Shown here one piece after another: positions 27,141 through 37,092 of a DNA stretch of 64,000 nucleotides. Origin of the DNA: Rhodoplanes serenus (GTDB lineage Bacteria > Pseudomonadota > Alphaproteobacteria > Rhizobiales > Xanthobacteraceae); contig CAMDFO010000003.1 in the NCBI GenBank assembly GCA_945897515.1, positions 50,777 through 114,776 of the forward strand, read 5' to 3'. The translations under genes were made by a program, and so were the position numbers. Below the pieces are notes generated by a model. The model ran no database searches and was not told where the DNA came from. It saw nothing but the letters and a program-made list of their open reading frames with translations. Position 1 is the stretch's first letter, and each line of letters starts with the position of its first letter.

Positions 27141-28382
27141 ATGCGCGGGTTTTTCTTCCATCGCATCGCAATCGTCGCCGCGATCGCCGGAACGCTGATC
27201 GGTTCGGCGACCGGCGCAAGCGCGCAGTCGTGGCAACAGCAGCGGCAGTACCAGGAATATCAGCAGCGGCTCTATCAGCAGCGGCTATACCAGCAGCAAC
27301 AGCAGCGGCAGCAGCAACGCAGGTCCGAGCCGGCGCGGCCGCAGTACACCAACCCGCAAGCCACGCAGTCCACGCGATCGGTGGCTCCGCCGCAGGTCAC
27401 TCAACAACCCGCGCCGCAGCAGCAGCCGCAACCGGTGTCGCAGCCCGCGCCGAGGGAACCACAGCCGGCGGCGCAGCCGCAGCCCGTCTCGCCCCCGGCG
27501 CCCGTTGTCGAATCCCCGCCCGCGCCTTCACCGCCCCTGCCCGTCGCAGAGCCGCCGCGGGCCGTCTCCTCACAACCAGCCCCGCCGCCGCGCGCGGCAC
27601 AGGCGCCGCAACCGGCGCCGCCCGGAAGTTCGGCCCAGAATTCGGCGCGCTGCATGAATGCCGAGCGCAATGCCGCGCCCGACCATGCCATTGCGGGGTG
27701 CAATGCCGTCATCCAGGAAACGCTGAAGAATCTCGCGGTCGCCTACTACTTCCGCGGCGTGTCGCACAGCGGCAAGGGCGACCTCGACCGCGCTATCTCG
27801 GATTTCAGCCAGGCCATCACGGTCGATCCGAGCGACGCCGAACTGCTCAACGGCCGCGCGGCGGCCTATGAGGCCAAGAACGATGTCGAGCGCGCCATCG
27901 CCGATTACACCCAGGCGATCAAGATCAACCCGCAATTTGCCAGCGCCTACAGCAACCGCGGCGCCGCGTATCAGCGCAAAGGCGATCTTGCCCGCGCCGC
28001 CGCCGACTATGGCGACGTGGTGCGCCTGCAGCCTGACAACGCGGAGGCGTGGGGAGCGCGATGCTGGGCGCGCGCCGCCGCCGGCCGCGAAATTCAGCCC
28101 GCGCTTGGCGATTGCAACCAGGCGCTCAAGCTGCGGCCCAACGCCTCCGACGTGCTCGACAGCCGCGGCTTCGTCAATCTCAAGCTCAATCAGATCGATG
28201 CCGCGCTTGCCGACTTCGAGGCCGCCTTGAAGATCGATCCGAAAATCGCAGGCTCGCTCTACGGCCGGGGCGTCGCCAAGCTGCGCAAGGGCGACCGCGT
28301 TGGCGGCAACGCCGATATCGCGGCCGCCAAGGAAATCCAGCCGAACATCGCCGAGGAATTCTCGCGCTACGGTCTGCGTTGA
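27141..28382 (+). CDS. Secreted TPR protein with Gln/Tyr-rich and Pro-rich disordered region
   Basis: Signal MRGFFFHRIAIVAAIAGTLIGSATGASA, then QQQRQYQEYQQRLYQQ..., Pro-rich region, 4-5 TPRs. Confidence 0.8.
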   Translation: MRGFFFHRIAIVAAIAGTLIGSATGASAQSWQQQRQYQEYQQRLYQQRLYQQQQQRQQQRRSEPARPQYTNPQATQSTRSVAPPQVTQQPAPQQQPQPVSQPAPREPQPAAQPQPVSPPAPVVESPPAPSPPLPVAEPPRAVSSQPAPPPRAAQAPQPAPPGSSAQNSARCMNAERNAAPDHAIAGCNAVIQETLKNLAVAYYFRGVSHSGKGDLDRAISDFSQAITVDPSDAELLNGRAAAYEAKNDVERAIADYTQAIKINPQFASAYSNRGAAYQRKGDLARAAADYGDVVRLQPDNAEAWGARCWARAAAGREIQPALGDCNQALKLRPNASDVLDSRGFVNLKLNQIDAALADFEAALKIDPKIAGSLYGRGVAKLRKGDRVGGNADIAAAKEIQPNIAEEFSRYGLR

Positions 28383-28419
28383 CTTGGACGCGAAGTATAC
28401 GGCGATACCGCTGGCAGAT

Positions 28420-29727
28420 TCACCCCACTGCGAACTTGATAGCGAACAGCACCGCGAGCACCACCACCACAGGCTTCGCCTCCGCAAAGCGCCCTGACAA
28501 TATCTTGCACAGCGCATACACGATGAAACCGAGCCCGATGCCGGTGGCGATCGAATAGGTCAGCGGCATCGTGACGGCCGCGACCACCGCAGGCGCCGTT
28601 TCCGTCAGGTCGTCCCATTCCATCTCGGCCAAGCCGCGCGCCATCACCACGGCCACATACAGCAATGCCGCGGCCGACGCGTAGGCCGGGATCATGCCCG
28701 CCAGCGGCGCGAAGAACAGCGCCAGCAGGAACAGCGCGGCCACCACCACGCCGGTCAGCCCGGTGCGCCCGCCAGCGGCGACGCCCGCCGCGCTCTCGAT
28801 GTAGCTCGTGGTGTTGGAGGTGCCGAGCCCCGCGCCGATCACCGACGCCGTGGAATCCGCGATCAGCGCCTGCCGCATGCGCGGCAGCTTGCCCTCTTTG
28901 TCGAGCAGACCGGCGCGATGCGACACGCCGATCAGCGTGCCCGCGGTGTCGAAGAAGTCGACCAGCAGCAGCGTGAAGATCACGGTCAGCGCGGTCGCCT
29001 CGAACACCCTGGAGAAATCCAGTTGCAGGAAGGTCGGCGTAAGCGACGGCGGCAGCGAGACGATGCTGGTTGCCGTCACAAGGCCGAGCGGCATTCCCAG
29101 GATCGTCACCACCAGGATGCCGATCAGGGTGGCGCCGACGATGTTGCGGCTGTTGAGCGCGGCGATCAGCACGAAGCCCGCCAGCGCAAGGATCGCCGGC
29201 CACTGCTTGAGATCGCCGAGAGTGACCAACGTCGCTGGATGATCGACCACCACCTTGGCCTGCTCCAGCGCAATGATGAACAGAAACAGCCCGATGCCGG
29301 CCGACACCGCGAGCTTGAGATTGCGCGGGATCGAATTGATGACGTATTCGCGCAGCGGCGTGAGCGAGATGATCAGCGCCAGCACGCCGGAGATGAACAC
29401 GAACGCCAGCGCCTGCTGCCAAGTGTATTTGTAGGTCAGCACCAGCGTGAAGGCGAAGAAGGCGTTGAGCCCCATGCCCGGCGCCAGCGCGATCGGGTAG
29501 TTGGCGTAGAGCGCCATGATCAGCGTCGAAATCGCCGCCGCGAGGCAGGTCGCGGTGAACACCGCACCCTGATCCATGCCGGCCTTCGACAAGATCAGCG
29601 GGTTGACGAATACGATGTAGACCATCGTGAGAAAGGTGGTGACGCCGGCGATGCACTCGGTGCGGACCGTGGTGCCGTTCTGTTTGAGACCGAAATACCG
29701 GTCGAGAAAGCCGTTGATGTCGCTCAT
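28420..29727 (-). CDS. NCS2 family nucleobase permease (AzgA-like)
   Basis: GVTTFLTMVYIVFVNPLIL, PGMGLNAFFAFT, STASVIGAGLGTSNTTSYIESAAGVAAGGRTGLT. Confidence 0.93.
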   Translation of the reverse strand: MSDINGFLDRYFGLKQNGTTVRTECIAGVTTFLTMVYIVFVNPLILSKAGMDQGAVFTATCLAAAISTLIMALYANYPIALAPGMGLNAFFAFTLVLTYKYTWQQALAFVFISGVLALIISLTPLREYVINSIPRNLKLAVSAGIGLFLFIIALEQAKVVVDHPATLVTLGDLKQWPAILALAGFVLIAALNSRNIVGATLIGILVVTILGMPLGLVTATSIVSLPPSLTPTFLQLDFSRVFEATALTVIFTLLLVDFFDTAGTLIGVSHRAGLLDKEGKLPRMRQALIADSTASVIGAGLGTSNTTSYIESAAGVAAGGRTGLTGVVVAALFLLALFFAPLAGMIPAYASAAALLYVAVVMARGLAEMEWDDLTETAPAVVAAVTMPLTYSIATGIGLGFIVYALCKILSGRFAEAKPVVVVLAVLFAIKFAVG

Positions 29728-29871
29728 CGCGGTGCCCCCTGAATGCGCGTGGGGCTAGGATAGCCGCAAGCGGCCGCGGGAACATCCGCCACCTTGCGGA
29801 ATTCAACAACCGCACCGACATTATCCACCGTAAGCGTTCGCCGAGGCTCATTGCTCCTTAGGATTTCGACG

Positions 29872-31269
29872 ATGGACTTCGATCCCGTCCTCCTGGCACG
29901 GCTGCAGTTCGCCTTCACGATCTCTTTATACATCATCTTCCCGACGTTCACGATCGGCCTGTCGGCCTATATCGCCACGCTCGGGGTGATGTCGCTGATC
30001 ACCGGCAATGAGCGCTACCAGCAGATCGCCCGGTTCTGGACCAAGATCTTCGCGGTGTCGTTCGGCATGGGCGTGGTGTCGGGGATCGTGCTGTCCTACG
30101 AGCTCGGCACCAACTGGAGCCGGTTCTCGCGCGTCACCGGCAACATCATCGGGCCGCTCGCCGGCTACGAGGTGCTGACCGCGTTCTTCCTCGAAGCCAC
30201 GTTCCTTTCGATCATGCTGTTCGGCGGCAAACTCGTGCCGCGCTGGTTGCACGCGCTGTCGGCGGTGTTCGTCGCAATTGGAACCGCGACCTCGGCGTTC
30301 TGGATCCTGTCAGCGAACTCCTGGATGCACACTCCGGTCGGCCACGAGATGCGCGACGGCGTGGCGTTCCCGCTCGACTGGTGGACCATCGTGTTCAACC
30401 CGAGCTTCTTGTACCGCCTCGCGCACATGCTCAACGCCTCATACCTCACTGCCGGCTTCGTCGTGCTGGCGGTCGGCGCGCGCTATCTGCTGGCGGGACG
30501 TCATGTCGACGAAGGCCGAACCATGATGCGCATGGCGATTGGGTTGCTTGCAATCCTTGCGCCGCTGCAACTCATCATCGGCGACCTGCACGGCCTCAAC
30601 ACACTCAAGCACCAGCCGATCAAGGTCGCGGCGATGGAGGCGCATTGGGACGGCAGCAAGCCCGGCGACTTCCACATCTTCGCCTGGCCGGACGAGCAGG
30701 GCGAGGTCAACCGCTACGCGCTATCGATTCCGCGCGGCGCTTCGCTGGTGCTCACGCACGATCCCAACGGCCTGTTCCAGGGCCTCAAGAGCGTGCCGCC
30801 GCAGGATCGCCCGCCGGTGAAAAGTGTCTTCTTCGCATTCCGTGTCATGCTCGGCATCGGCTTCTTCATGATCGCGGCGGCGCTGTTCGGTGCATTCCTA
30901 TGGTGGCGCGGCACGCTGTTCACCACGCGCTGGTATCTGCACGTCATGGCGCACACCTGGTGGATGGGCTTCGTCGCCGTGCTCGCCGGATGGATCGTGA
31001 CCGAGAGCGGACGCCAGCCGTGGATCGTGCACGGCATCTTGCGCACCGCGGATGCGACCTCGCCGGTGATCGGCAGCGTGGTGGCCGTCACGCTGGTGCT
31101 ATTTGTGCTCGTGTACGCGATCGTGTTCTCGTTCGGCATCTACTACATCAACCGGCTGATCGCGAAAGGCCCGCAGGGCAGCGCAGTCGAGCCGCCGGGC
31201 GGCCCTGGAAAGCGTCCGCTGTCGGCCGCGCACGACGCCGGCCGCCAAGCGCTCGCAGGCGGAGGCTGA
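29872..31269 (+). CDS. cydA: Cytochrome ubiquinol oxidase subunit I (CIO/bd type)
   Basis: RLQFAFTISLYIIFPTFTIGLSAYIA, GVVSGIVLSYELGTNW, GRQPWIVHGILRTADA. Confidence 0.94.
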   Translation: MDFDPVLLARLQFAFTISLYIIFPTFTIGLSAYIATLGVMSLITGNERYQQIARFWTKIFAVSFGMGVVSGIVLSYELGTNWSRFSRVTGNIIGPLAGYEVLTAFFLEATFLSIMLFGGKLVPRWLHALSAVFVAIGTATSAFWILSANSWMHTPVGHEMRDGVAFPLDWWTIVFNPSFLYRLAHMLNASYLTAGFVVLAVGARYLLAGRHVDEGRTMMRMAIGLLAILAPLQLIIGDLHGLNTLKHQPIKVAAMEAHWDGSKPGDFHIFAWPDEQGEVNRYALSIPRGASLVLTHDPNGLFQGLKSVPPQDRPPVKSVFFAFRVMLGIGFFMIAAALFGAFLWWRGTLFTTRWYLHVMAHTWWMGFVAVLAGWIVTESGRQPWIVHGILRTADATSPVIGSVVAVTLVLFVLVYAIVFSFGIYYINRLIAKGPQGSAVEPPGGPGKRPLSAAHDAGRQALAGGG

Positions 31270-31270
31270 T

Positions 31271-32275
31271 ATGGAAGCGCACCTCCCGCTGATCTGGGCC
31301 GCCATCATCGGCACAGCCGTCGCGATGTACGTCATCCTCGACGGCTTCGACCTCGGCGTCGGCATCCTGTTTCCGTTCGCCAAGGGCAACGACGAGCGCG
31401 ACCAGATGATCAACTCGATCGCGCCGTTCTGGGACGGCAACGAAACCTGGCTGGTGCTCGGCGGCGTCGGCCTGCTGGTGGCGTTCCCCCTCGCCTACGC
31501 CATCGTCATGCCGGCGATGTACCTGCCGGTGATCCTGATGCTGCTCGCGCTGGTGTTCCGCGGCGTCGCGTTCGAGTTTCGCGTGGTCAGCACCGGCACG
31601 CGATGGAATATCGCCTTCGCAGGCGGCTCGACGCTCGCCGCGTTCTGCCAGGGCGTGATCCTGGGCGGCATGATCCAGGGCATCCGCGTAGCGGACAACG
31701 GGTTCGCCGGCGGTTCGTTCGACTGGGCGACGCCTTTTGCGTTGCTATGCGGAGCCGGCGTCGTCGCGGGCTATGCGCTGCTCGGCGCAACGTGGCTGGT
31801 GATGAAGGCCGAAGGGCCGGTCGCCGACCACGCGCGCGGACAGGCGAAGCTGCTGCTGCTCGCCGTGCTGGCGTTGATGGCACTGGTGAGCCTGTGGACG
31901 CCACTGCAGATCCCGCGCATCGCCGAACGCTGGTTCTCGCTGCCGAACTTCTACTATTTGTGGCCGATGCCGCTGGTCACGGGACTGATGACGCTGTTGG
32001 CGTGGCGCGGGCTTGCGGGAGGTGGCGAGAAGACGCCGTTCTTTGCGTCGATTGCGCTGTTCTTGCTTGGCTTCCTCGGCCTGGTGATCTCGTGGTTTCC
32101 CTATCTGGTGCCGCCGTCGCTCACGATCTGGGACACTGCTGCCGCTCCGTCGAGTCAGATGTTCATGCTGGTCGGCACCGCGGGCCTGCTGCCGCTGATC
32201 TTCGGCTACACGATCTATGTGTATTGGGTGTTCCGCGGCAAGGTGAAGCCCGGCGAAAGCTATCACCATCACTAA
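31271..32275 (+). CDS. cydB: Cytochrome d ubiquinol oxidase subunit II
   Basis: DGFDLGVGILFPF, APFWDGNETWLVLGG, RGVAFEFR. Confidence 0.95.
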   Translation: MEAHLPLIWAAIIGTAVAMYVILDGFDLGVGILFPFAKGNDERDQMINSIAPFWDGNETWLVLGGVGLLVAFPLAYAIVMPAMYLPVILMLLALVFRGVAFEFRVVSTGTRWNIAFAGGSTLAAFCQGVILGGMIQGIRVADNGFAGGSFDWATPFALLCGAGVVAGYALLGATWLVMKAEGPVADHARGQAKLLLLAVLALMALVSLWTPLQIPRIAERWFSLPNFYYLWPMPLVTGLMTLLAWRGLAGGGEKTPFFASIALFLLGFLGLVISWFPYLVPPSLTIWDTAAAPSSQMFMLVGTAGLLPLIFGYTIYVYWVFRGKVKPGESYHHH

Positions 32276-32278
32276 CCT

Positions 32279-33784
32279 TCACCGCACGGGCGGCGGTCCT
32301 GCCGCGCGCGGGCGGATCACGCCCCAGCCGATCCGGACCGCGGGTCCGCCCCCGAAGCGGCGCTCGAATACGCGCGGCACCTCATTGGCCAATCCGGGAA
32401 AGCGCTCGCGGATCGCGGCCGGCGGCGCTCCGCGCGTGTCCGTCGTCGGCCAGACTACGAGCGCGCCGTTCTCCGCTATATCCTGGCGCGTCACCCAGGG
32501 GGTACGTTCGGGCGCCGCGTCGAGGAACAGACTCGGCCGGCTCGGCGCTGCGATCGCGATGAGCGCTGCGGTGCGCGGCTCACCCGCCACGATCGACAGC
32601 GGCCGGCCGGTGCGGCGCGCGAAGTCTTCGCCGAAAAAACGTCCCATCTCCGCCGCCGGCCAGCCAACGGCCAGGTCCACGCCGAAGGTCCGCGGCATCA
32701 GCACGACGGCCGCGGTCAACAGCGGCGGCAGCGCCAGCAGGCCGATCCAGGCGTAGCGCATAAGGCCGTGATGAGTGAGCCGAATGCGGTCTCCGGCGGC
32801 CACGACCACCGCGACACCCGACAGCACCACCAGCGGCTGAGCCACGAAAGCATCCGGTCGGCTGATGAACGGTGCCAGAGCAAGCACCGCGAGCGCGGGG
32901 GCCAGCGCGAAGACATAAACGAAGCGGCGCGCCTCCGGATCGACCGCGGCACGCTCGAGCTGCGGCACCGGACGGCGCCGCCGGAACGGCACGCCGTAGG
33001 CCAGCGCCACCAGCACGGCGAGGCCAGCGTGACCGGCAACCAGCACCGCGATCATGCGGGCCCAGGCCCGGACGTTGTCGTCAATGGAGGCGAAGCTTTC
33101 GAAGCTCACGCCGCCGGTCTGATCGAGCCAGATCAGGGACGGAAAAAATATCAGCACCGCGACGACGCCGCCGATCCACGGCTCGATATGGGTCAACTGG
33201 GCGCGGCCGCGCTCGCTTGAAAGCGTGAACGCCAGCAGCAGAGCGAACAGGACCAGCCCGGTGGTGGTCGTGAACAGAAGCAGCCCAATCGCAGCGCCAA
33301 GCGCAATCCAGGATGTCCGGCGCTGCTCGAACATCGCGCGCCCATAGAGCAGCAGCGCCAGCGCCCACAGCGCCATCGCAAGCACGCCGGGGCCGAAGTC
33401 GGGCGTCGGCACGGTGAACGCGGCTATGCCCGCCATCAACAACACGGCGATCGCAGCGTGGCTGTCGCCGACAATGCGGCGGCCCAGCGCGAACACCGCC
33501 AGATAGGTGGTAACGACGCAGGCTTGCGACAGCAGATAGACCCCGAACAGACCGCCGATGCGAAACGCCAGCTCGGCAAGCCACTGCGCCAGAGGTGGCC
33601 CGAGATCGCCGCCGAGCTGGAATTCGCGGCCGAACGCGAGGACTTCAGCCAGCGCCGGCGGCGGCGCCGAATAAAACAGCACCGGCACGAGCGTCCACAG
33701 CGCGGCCTGCGCCAGCGCGGCCGCGGCCACCAGCAGCGCCGGGCGGGTGCGCAGCAATTCGACGAACAGAGGGACCGTGAGCAT
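32279..33784 (-). CDS. GT39-like (ArnT-type) membrane glycosyltransferase
   Basis: Multi-TM protein with an N-terminal EFQLGGDLGPPLAQWLAELAFRIGG motif. Confidence 0.65.
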   Translation of the reverse strand: MLTVPLFVELLRTRPALLVAAAALAQAALWTLVPVLFYSAPPPALAEVLAFGREFQLGGDLGPPLAQWLAELAFRIGGLFGVYLLSQACVVTTYLAVFALGRRIVGDSHAAIAVLLMAGIAAFTVPTPDFGPGVLAMALWALALLLYGRAMFEQRRTSWIALGAAIGLLLFTTTTGLVLFALLLAFTLSSERGRAQLTHIEPWIGGVVAVLIFFPSLIWLDQTGGVSFESFASIDDNVRAWARMIAVLVAGHAGLAVLVALAYGVPFRRRRPVPQLERAAVDPEARRFVYVFALAPALAVLALAPFISRPDAFVAQPLVVLSGVAVVVAAGDRIRLTHHGLMRYAWIGLLALPPLLTAAVVLMPRTFGVDLAVGWPAAEMGRFFGEDFARRTGRPLSIVAGEPRTAALIAIAAPSRPSLFLDAAPERTPWVTRQDIAENGALVVWPTTDTRGAPPAAIRERFPGLANEVPRVFERRFGGGPAVRIGWGVIRPRAAGPPPVR

Positions 33785-33888
33785 GGGTACCGAACAACCT
33801 TGCCGTCACGCGGGACGCGACCCCGCGGATTTTATCAGGGATGGTGCTGAAGGGTGCGCAGCCGCCACGCGGCCATGACGGGAAGAAG

Positions 33889-34614
33889 CTAAGCGCGGGC
33901 TCGCGCCAGAGGCAAGCTCGTTTCCAGCGGCTCGGCGACCACGACGTTACTATAGCAGGCCGCCACCGGCGCAAACGAGCGGCGATGATGGATGGTCGGG
34001 CCGAGGCGGGTCAGAGCGGCCTGGTGTTCCGGCACGCTGTAGCCCATGTGGCGCTCGAAACCGTAGCCCGGATGCGCAAGCCCCAGCCGCATCATCAGCC
34101 GGTCGCGCGTCACCTTGGCAACGATCGAGGCGGCGGCGATCGACAGCACCAGCGCGTCGCCGGAAATCACCGCCTCGCAGTCGCAGCCGGCGTCGATGCG
34201 GTCGCGACCGTCGACGAAAACCAGCTTGGGCCGCACCGGCAGCGCCCGCACCGCACGCGCCAGCGCCCACAGCGATGCGCGGAGAATGTTGTCGCGATCA
34301 ATGCGTGCGGTCGAGCCGAACGCGACCGCGACTTCGGCCGTGGCGCAGATTTTCAGATAGAGCTTCTCACGCTCCTCGCGGTCGAGCTTCTTGGAGTCGT
34401 TCAGTCCGCGCGGGATGCGATTGGGATCGAGAATGACGGCAGCGGCGACCACGGGACCCGCGAGCGGGCCGCGGCCGGCTTCGTCGCAGCCGGCGACCGG
34501 CCATATCCCCTTGTTCAGGGCGCGCCGTTCGCGCCGGAACGTCGGGCGAATGTCGGCGTCATCCAGCGGCAGGCGGCCGGTTCGGATGACGACTTTGCTT
34601 GGCGTGCGACTCAT
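33889..34614 (-). CDS. rnhB: Ribonuclease HII
   Basis: [41 protein letters not shown]. Confidence 0.95.
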   Translation of the reverse strand: MSRTPSKVVIRTGRLPLDDADIRPTFRRERRALNKGIWPVAGCDEAGRGPLAGPVVAAAVILDPNRIPRGLNDSKKLDREEREKLYLKICATAEVAVAFGSTARIDRDNILRASLWALARAVRALPVRPKLVFVDGRDRIDAGCDCEAVISGDALVLSIAAASIVAKVTRDRLMMRLGLAHPGYGFERHMGYSVPEHQAALTRLGPTIHHRRSFAPVAACYSNVVVAEPLETSLPLARARA

Positions 34615-34689
34615 GGGCCGCGATCCTGCGCGGCGAGGCGCTCAAGTCAATGTTCCAGAAAAGCGGCTTGAGAATGCCGGGGACAACCG

Positions 34690-35127
34690 TCATTCCGGCA
34701 GGATCAGCCGGCCATCGTCGGTGAAGGCGAAGCCGGGGGCCGTTACGACCTCCCAGGCATGGCCGTCGGGATCGGCGAAATAGCCGCGATAGCCGCCGTA
34801 ATCTGTCGGTCCGGGCGACAGCAGCGGCGTACCGCCCGCCGCCAGCCCGCGGGCATAGGCGGCGTCGACCTCCTCCGGCGTCTTGCAGTTCCACGCCAGG
34901 GTCGATCCGCGGAAGGCTTGCGGCCGCGGCTCGGACGGCACGGCCGCATCGGCGGCGAGCTTGTCCCAGCCCCACAATGCAATGACAACGCCGCCGGCGT
35001 CGAAAAATGCGATCTCGTCGCCGGTCGCACGCACCTTGCGGACGAAACCGAGCGCCTCGTAGAAGCGCGCGCTGACACCAACGTCACGCACGCCGAGCGT
35101 CACGACTGTGAGGCGGGGCTCGCTCAT
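34690..35127 (-). CDS. VOC (glyoxalase) family protein
   Basis: LGVRDVGVSARFYEALGFVRK... GYRGYFADPDGHAWEVVTAPGF. Confidence 0.88.
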   Translation of the reverse strand: MSEPRLTVVTLGVRDVGVSARFYEALGFVRKVRATGDEIAFFDAGGVVIALWGWDKLAADAAVPSEPRPQAFRGSTLAWNCKTPEEVDAAYARGLAAGGTPLLSPGPTDYGGYRGYFADPDGHAWEVVTAPGFAFTDDGRLILPE

Positions 35128-36287
35128 CCGAACAGGCTGAGCTGTTCGGCGCGTGGGCGCGGCGAGACGAAATGCTCGGTGGTGAGCGAAGCCCGGTTCG
35201 TGTTGAGCCCCAGCTTCGCGCAGGCGGTCTCGAACCGGCGGCCGAGCATCCAGGCATAGGGGCCTGCGCCGGTCATGCGCTTGCCCCATTCGGAATCGTA
35301 GTCCTTGCCGCCGCGCATATCGCGAATGAGCTTCATGACGTGGCTGGCGCGGTCGGGATAATTCGCCTTCAGCCATTCGACGAACAGATCGCGCACCTCC
35401 AGCGGCAGCCGCAGCAGGACGTACCCCGCGCTCTGCACGCCCGCCAGCGCAGCGGCGTCGAGAATGCGCTCGATGTCCATGTCGTTGATCGCCGGAATGA
35501 CCGGCGCGACCATCACCGACGTGGGTATGCCTGCGGCGGACAGTTGCCGCAGCGCCTCCAGCCGGCGGCCCGGCGTCGCCGCGCGAGGCTCCATTGTGCG
35601 TGCCAGCTTGGGATCGAGCGTCGTCACCGAAATGGCGACCTTGGCGAGGTTGCGCTCCGCCATGCGGGCCAGGATGTCCATGTCGCGCAGGATCAGCGCC
35701 GACTTGGTGACGATGCCGACCGGATGGCCGGCGCGCTCCAGCACTTCGAGGATGCCGCGCATCACCTGGTATTTGCGCTCGATCGGCTGATAGGGATCGG
35801 TGTTGGTGCCGATTGCGATGGTGCGCGGCTGATAGCCGGGCGCCGACAATTCCTTTTCAAGGAGCGCTGGAGCCTCAGGCTTCACGAACAGCTTGGCTTC
35901 GAAATCAAGCCCCGGCGACAGGCCAAGATAGGCGTGGGTCGGCCGCGCGAAGCAATAGACGCAGCCGTGCTCGCAGCCGCGATACGGATTGATCGAGCGG
36001 TCGAAGGAAATATCCGGCGACTCGTTTCGGGTGATGATCTTGCGCGTGGAATCGACCGAGACCGTGGTGGCGAACGGGGGCAGCTCTTCCAGGCTCTGCC
36101 AGCCGTCGTCGAAGGCGATGCGGGCGATTGGCTCGTACCGCCCGGAGGCGTTGGAAAGCGTCCCCCGGCCCCGGCGGCGCTCGCTGCCAACGCGGGTCCC
36201 GAGAAGGCCGGTCCCAAAATAATCCCCCGCCGGCACGGAGGGCACCAATGCCGACGGGGTTCGGAGGGCTGCGGAAGGACGGGTCAT
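35124..36287 (-). CDS. Radical SAM protein (SPL-like, PA0069 family)
   Basis: INPYRGCEHGCVYCFARPTHAYLGLSPGLDFE, 4-bp overlap with the VOC gene. Confidence 0.92.
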   Translation of the reverse strand: MTRPSAALRTPSALVPSVPAGDYFGTGLLGTRVGSERRRGRGTLSNASGRYEPIARIAFDDGWQSLEELPPFATTVSVDSTRKIITRNESPDISFDRSINPYRGCEHGCVYCFARPTHAYLGLSPGLDFEAKLFVKPEAPALLEKELSAPGYQPRTIAIGTNTDPYQPIERKYQVMRGILEVLERAGHPVGIVTKSALILRDMDILARMAERNLAKVAISVTTLDPKLARTMEPRAATPGRRLEALRQLSAAGIPTSVMVAPVIPAINDMDIERILDAAALAGVQSAGYVLLRLPLEVRDLFVEWLKANYPDRASHVMKLIRDMRGGKDYDSEWGKRMTGAGPYAWMLGRRFETACAKLGLNTNRASLTTEHFVSPRPRAEQLSLFG

Positions 36288-36441
36288 GGGGCGGACCGTA
36301 GCCTATGATTTAGAACAAAACAAGAACGATTCTACGCCTCACGCATTTATGTGAACAGGTGCGAATACAACGCCCACTATCGGCGTTGGTTTCCCAGGAG
36401 CGATGGCCGAGCCGCAAGGCTGGCGGCATGGAGGCGATGTC

Positions 36442-36723
36442 ATGAAAGCAATGTTGATGGCCGGTGCGTTGGCGCTGGCGACCGCGATGGGAAATGCCCA
36501 ACCGGTACAGGCCCAGTTTGCCCAGGTCGAAGGCCCTTGGTGCGCCAGCATCATGGTCGGCGACGACAGCATGGTGCAACGCTGCGACATGCGCTCGTTC
36601 GAGATGTGCCGGCAGGAAGTCATGGGCCAGGGCTCGAGCTACTGCAGCCAAAATCCCTATTACCGCGGCGCGGCCGGGAGGGAGCCGATCAAGGAACCGC
36701 GGCGTCGAGCAAGGACCCAGTAA
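36442..36723 (+). CDS. DUF3551-like small secreted Cys-rich protein (1)
   Basis: Signal peptide, then GPWCASIMVGDDSMVQRCDMRSFEMCRQEVMGQGSSYCSQNPYY. Confidence 0.75.
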   Translation: MKAMLMAGALALATAMGNAQPVQAQFAQVEGPWCASIMVGDDSMVQRCDMRSFEMCRQEVMGQGSSYCSQNPYYRGAAGREPIKEPRRRARTQ

Positions 36724-36754
36724 AAGCCCGAGAAACGATAGGGGAGAAAAGCGA

Positions 36755-37021
36755 ATGAAACGCCTCGTATTGGCAGCCGGCATGCTCCTCGCCGCTGCGC
36801 TCCTCGGAGCACAGCCAAGCTTCGCCCGTTACGAGGGGCCGTGGTGTGCGCATATGAGTCTCGGCCGCGGCTTCGTCGACAATCGCTGCGACATGCGCTC
36901 GTTCGCGATGTGCCGGGCTGAAATTGCGGGTATCCCCGGCGCCTGGTGCAATCACAATCCCTACTTTTACGCCTCGGTCGAAGAACCGCGGAGCCGCAAG
37001 GCCAAGCGCCGGGTTCGATAG
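36755..37021 (+). CDS. DUF3551-like small secreted Cys-rich protein (2)
   Basis: Signal peptide, then GPWCAHMSLGRGFVDNRCDMRSFAMCRAEIAGIPGAWCNHNPYF. Confidence 0.75.
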   Translation: MKRLVLAAGMLLAAALLGAQPSFARYEGPWCAHMSLGRGFVDNRCDMRSFAMCRAEIAGIPGAWCNHNPYFYASVEEPRSRKAKRRVR

Positions 37022-37052
37022 CAGCGAACACTTGCCGGTGCGGCCCGCCGGC

Positions 37053-37075
37053 GATACTTGACTCAGTCAAGTATC
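37053..37075. promoter_or_regulatory. 23-bp perfect palindrome GATACTTGAC-TCA-GTCAAGTATC (candidate MarR operator)
   Basis: 10-bp arms, 17 bp upstream of the MarR-GNAT start codon. Confidence 0.7.
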
Positions 37076-37092
37076 TCTCCGATCCTGCCCTC

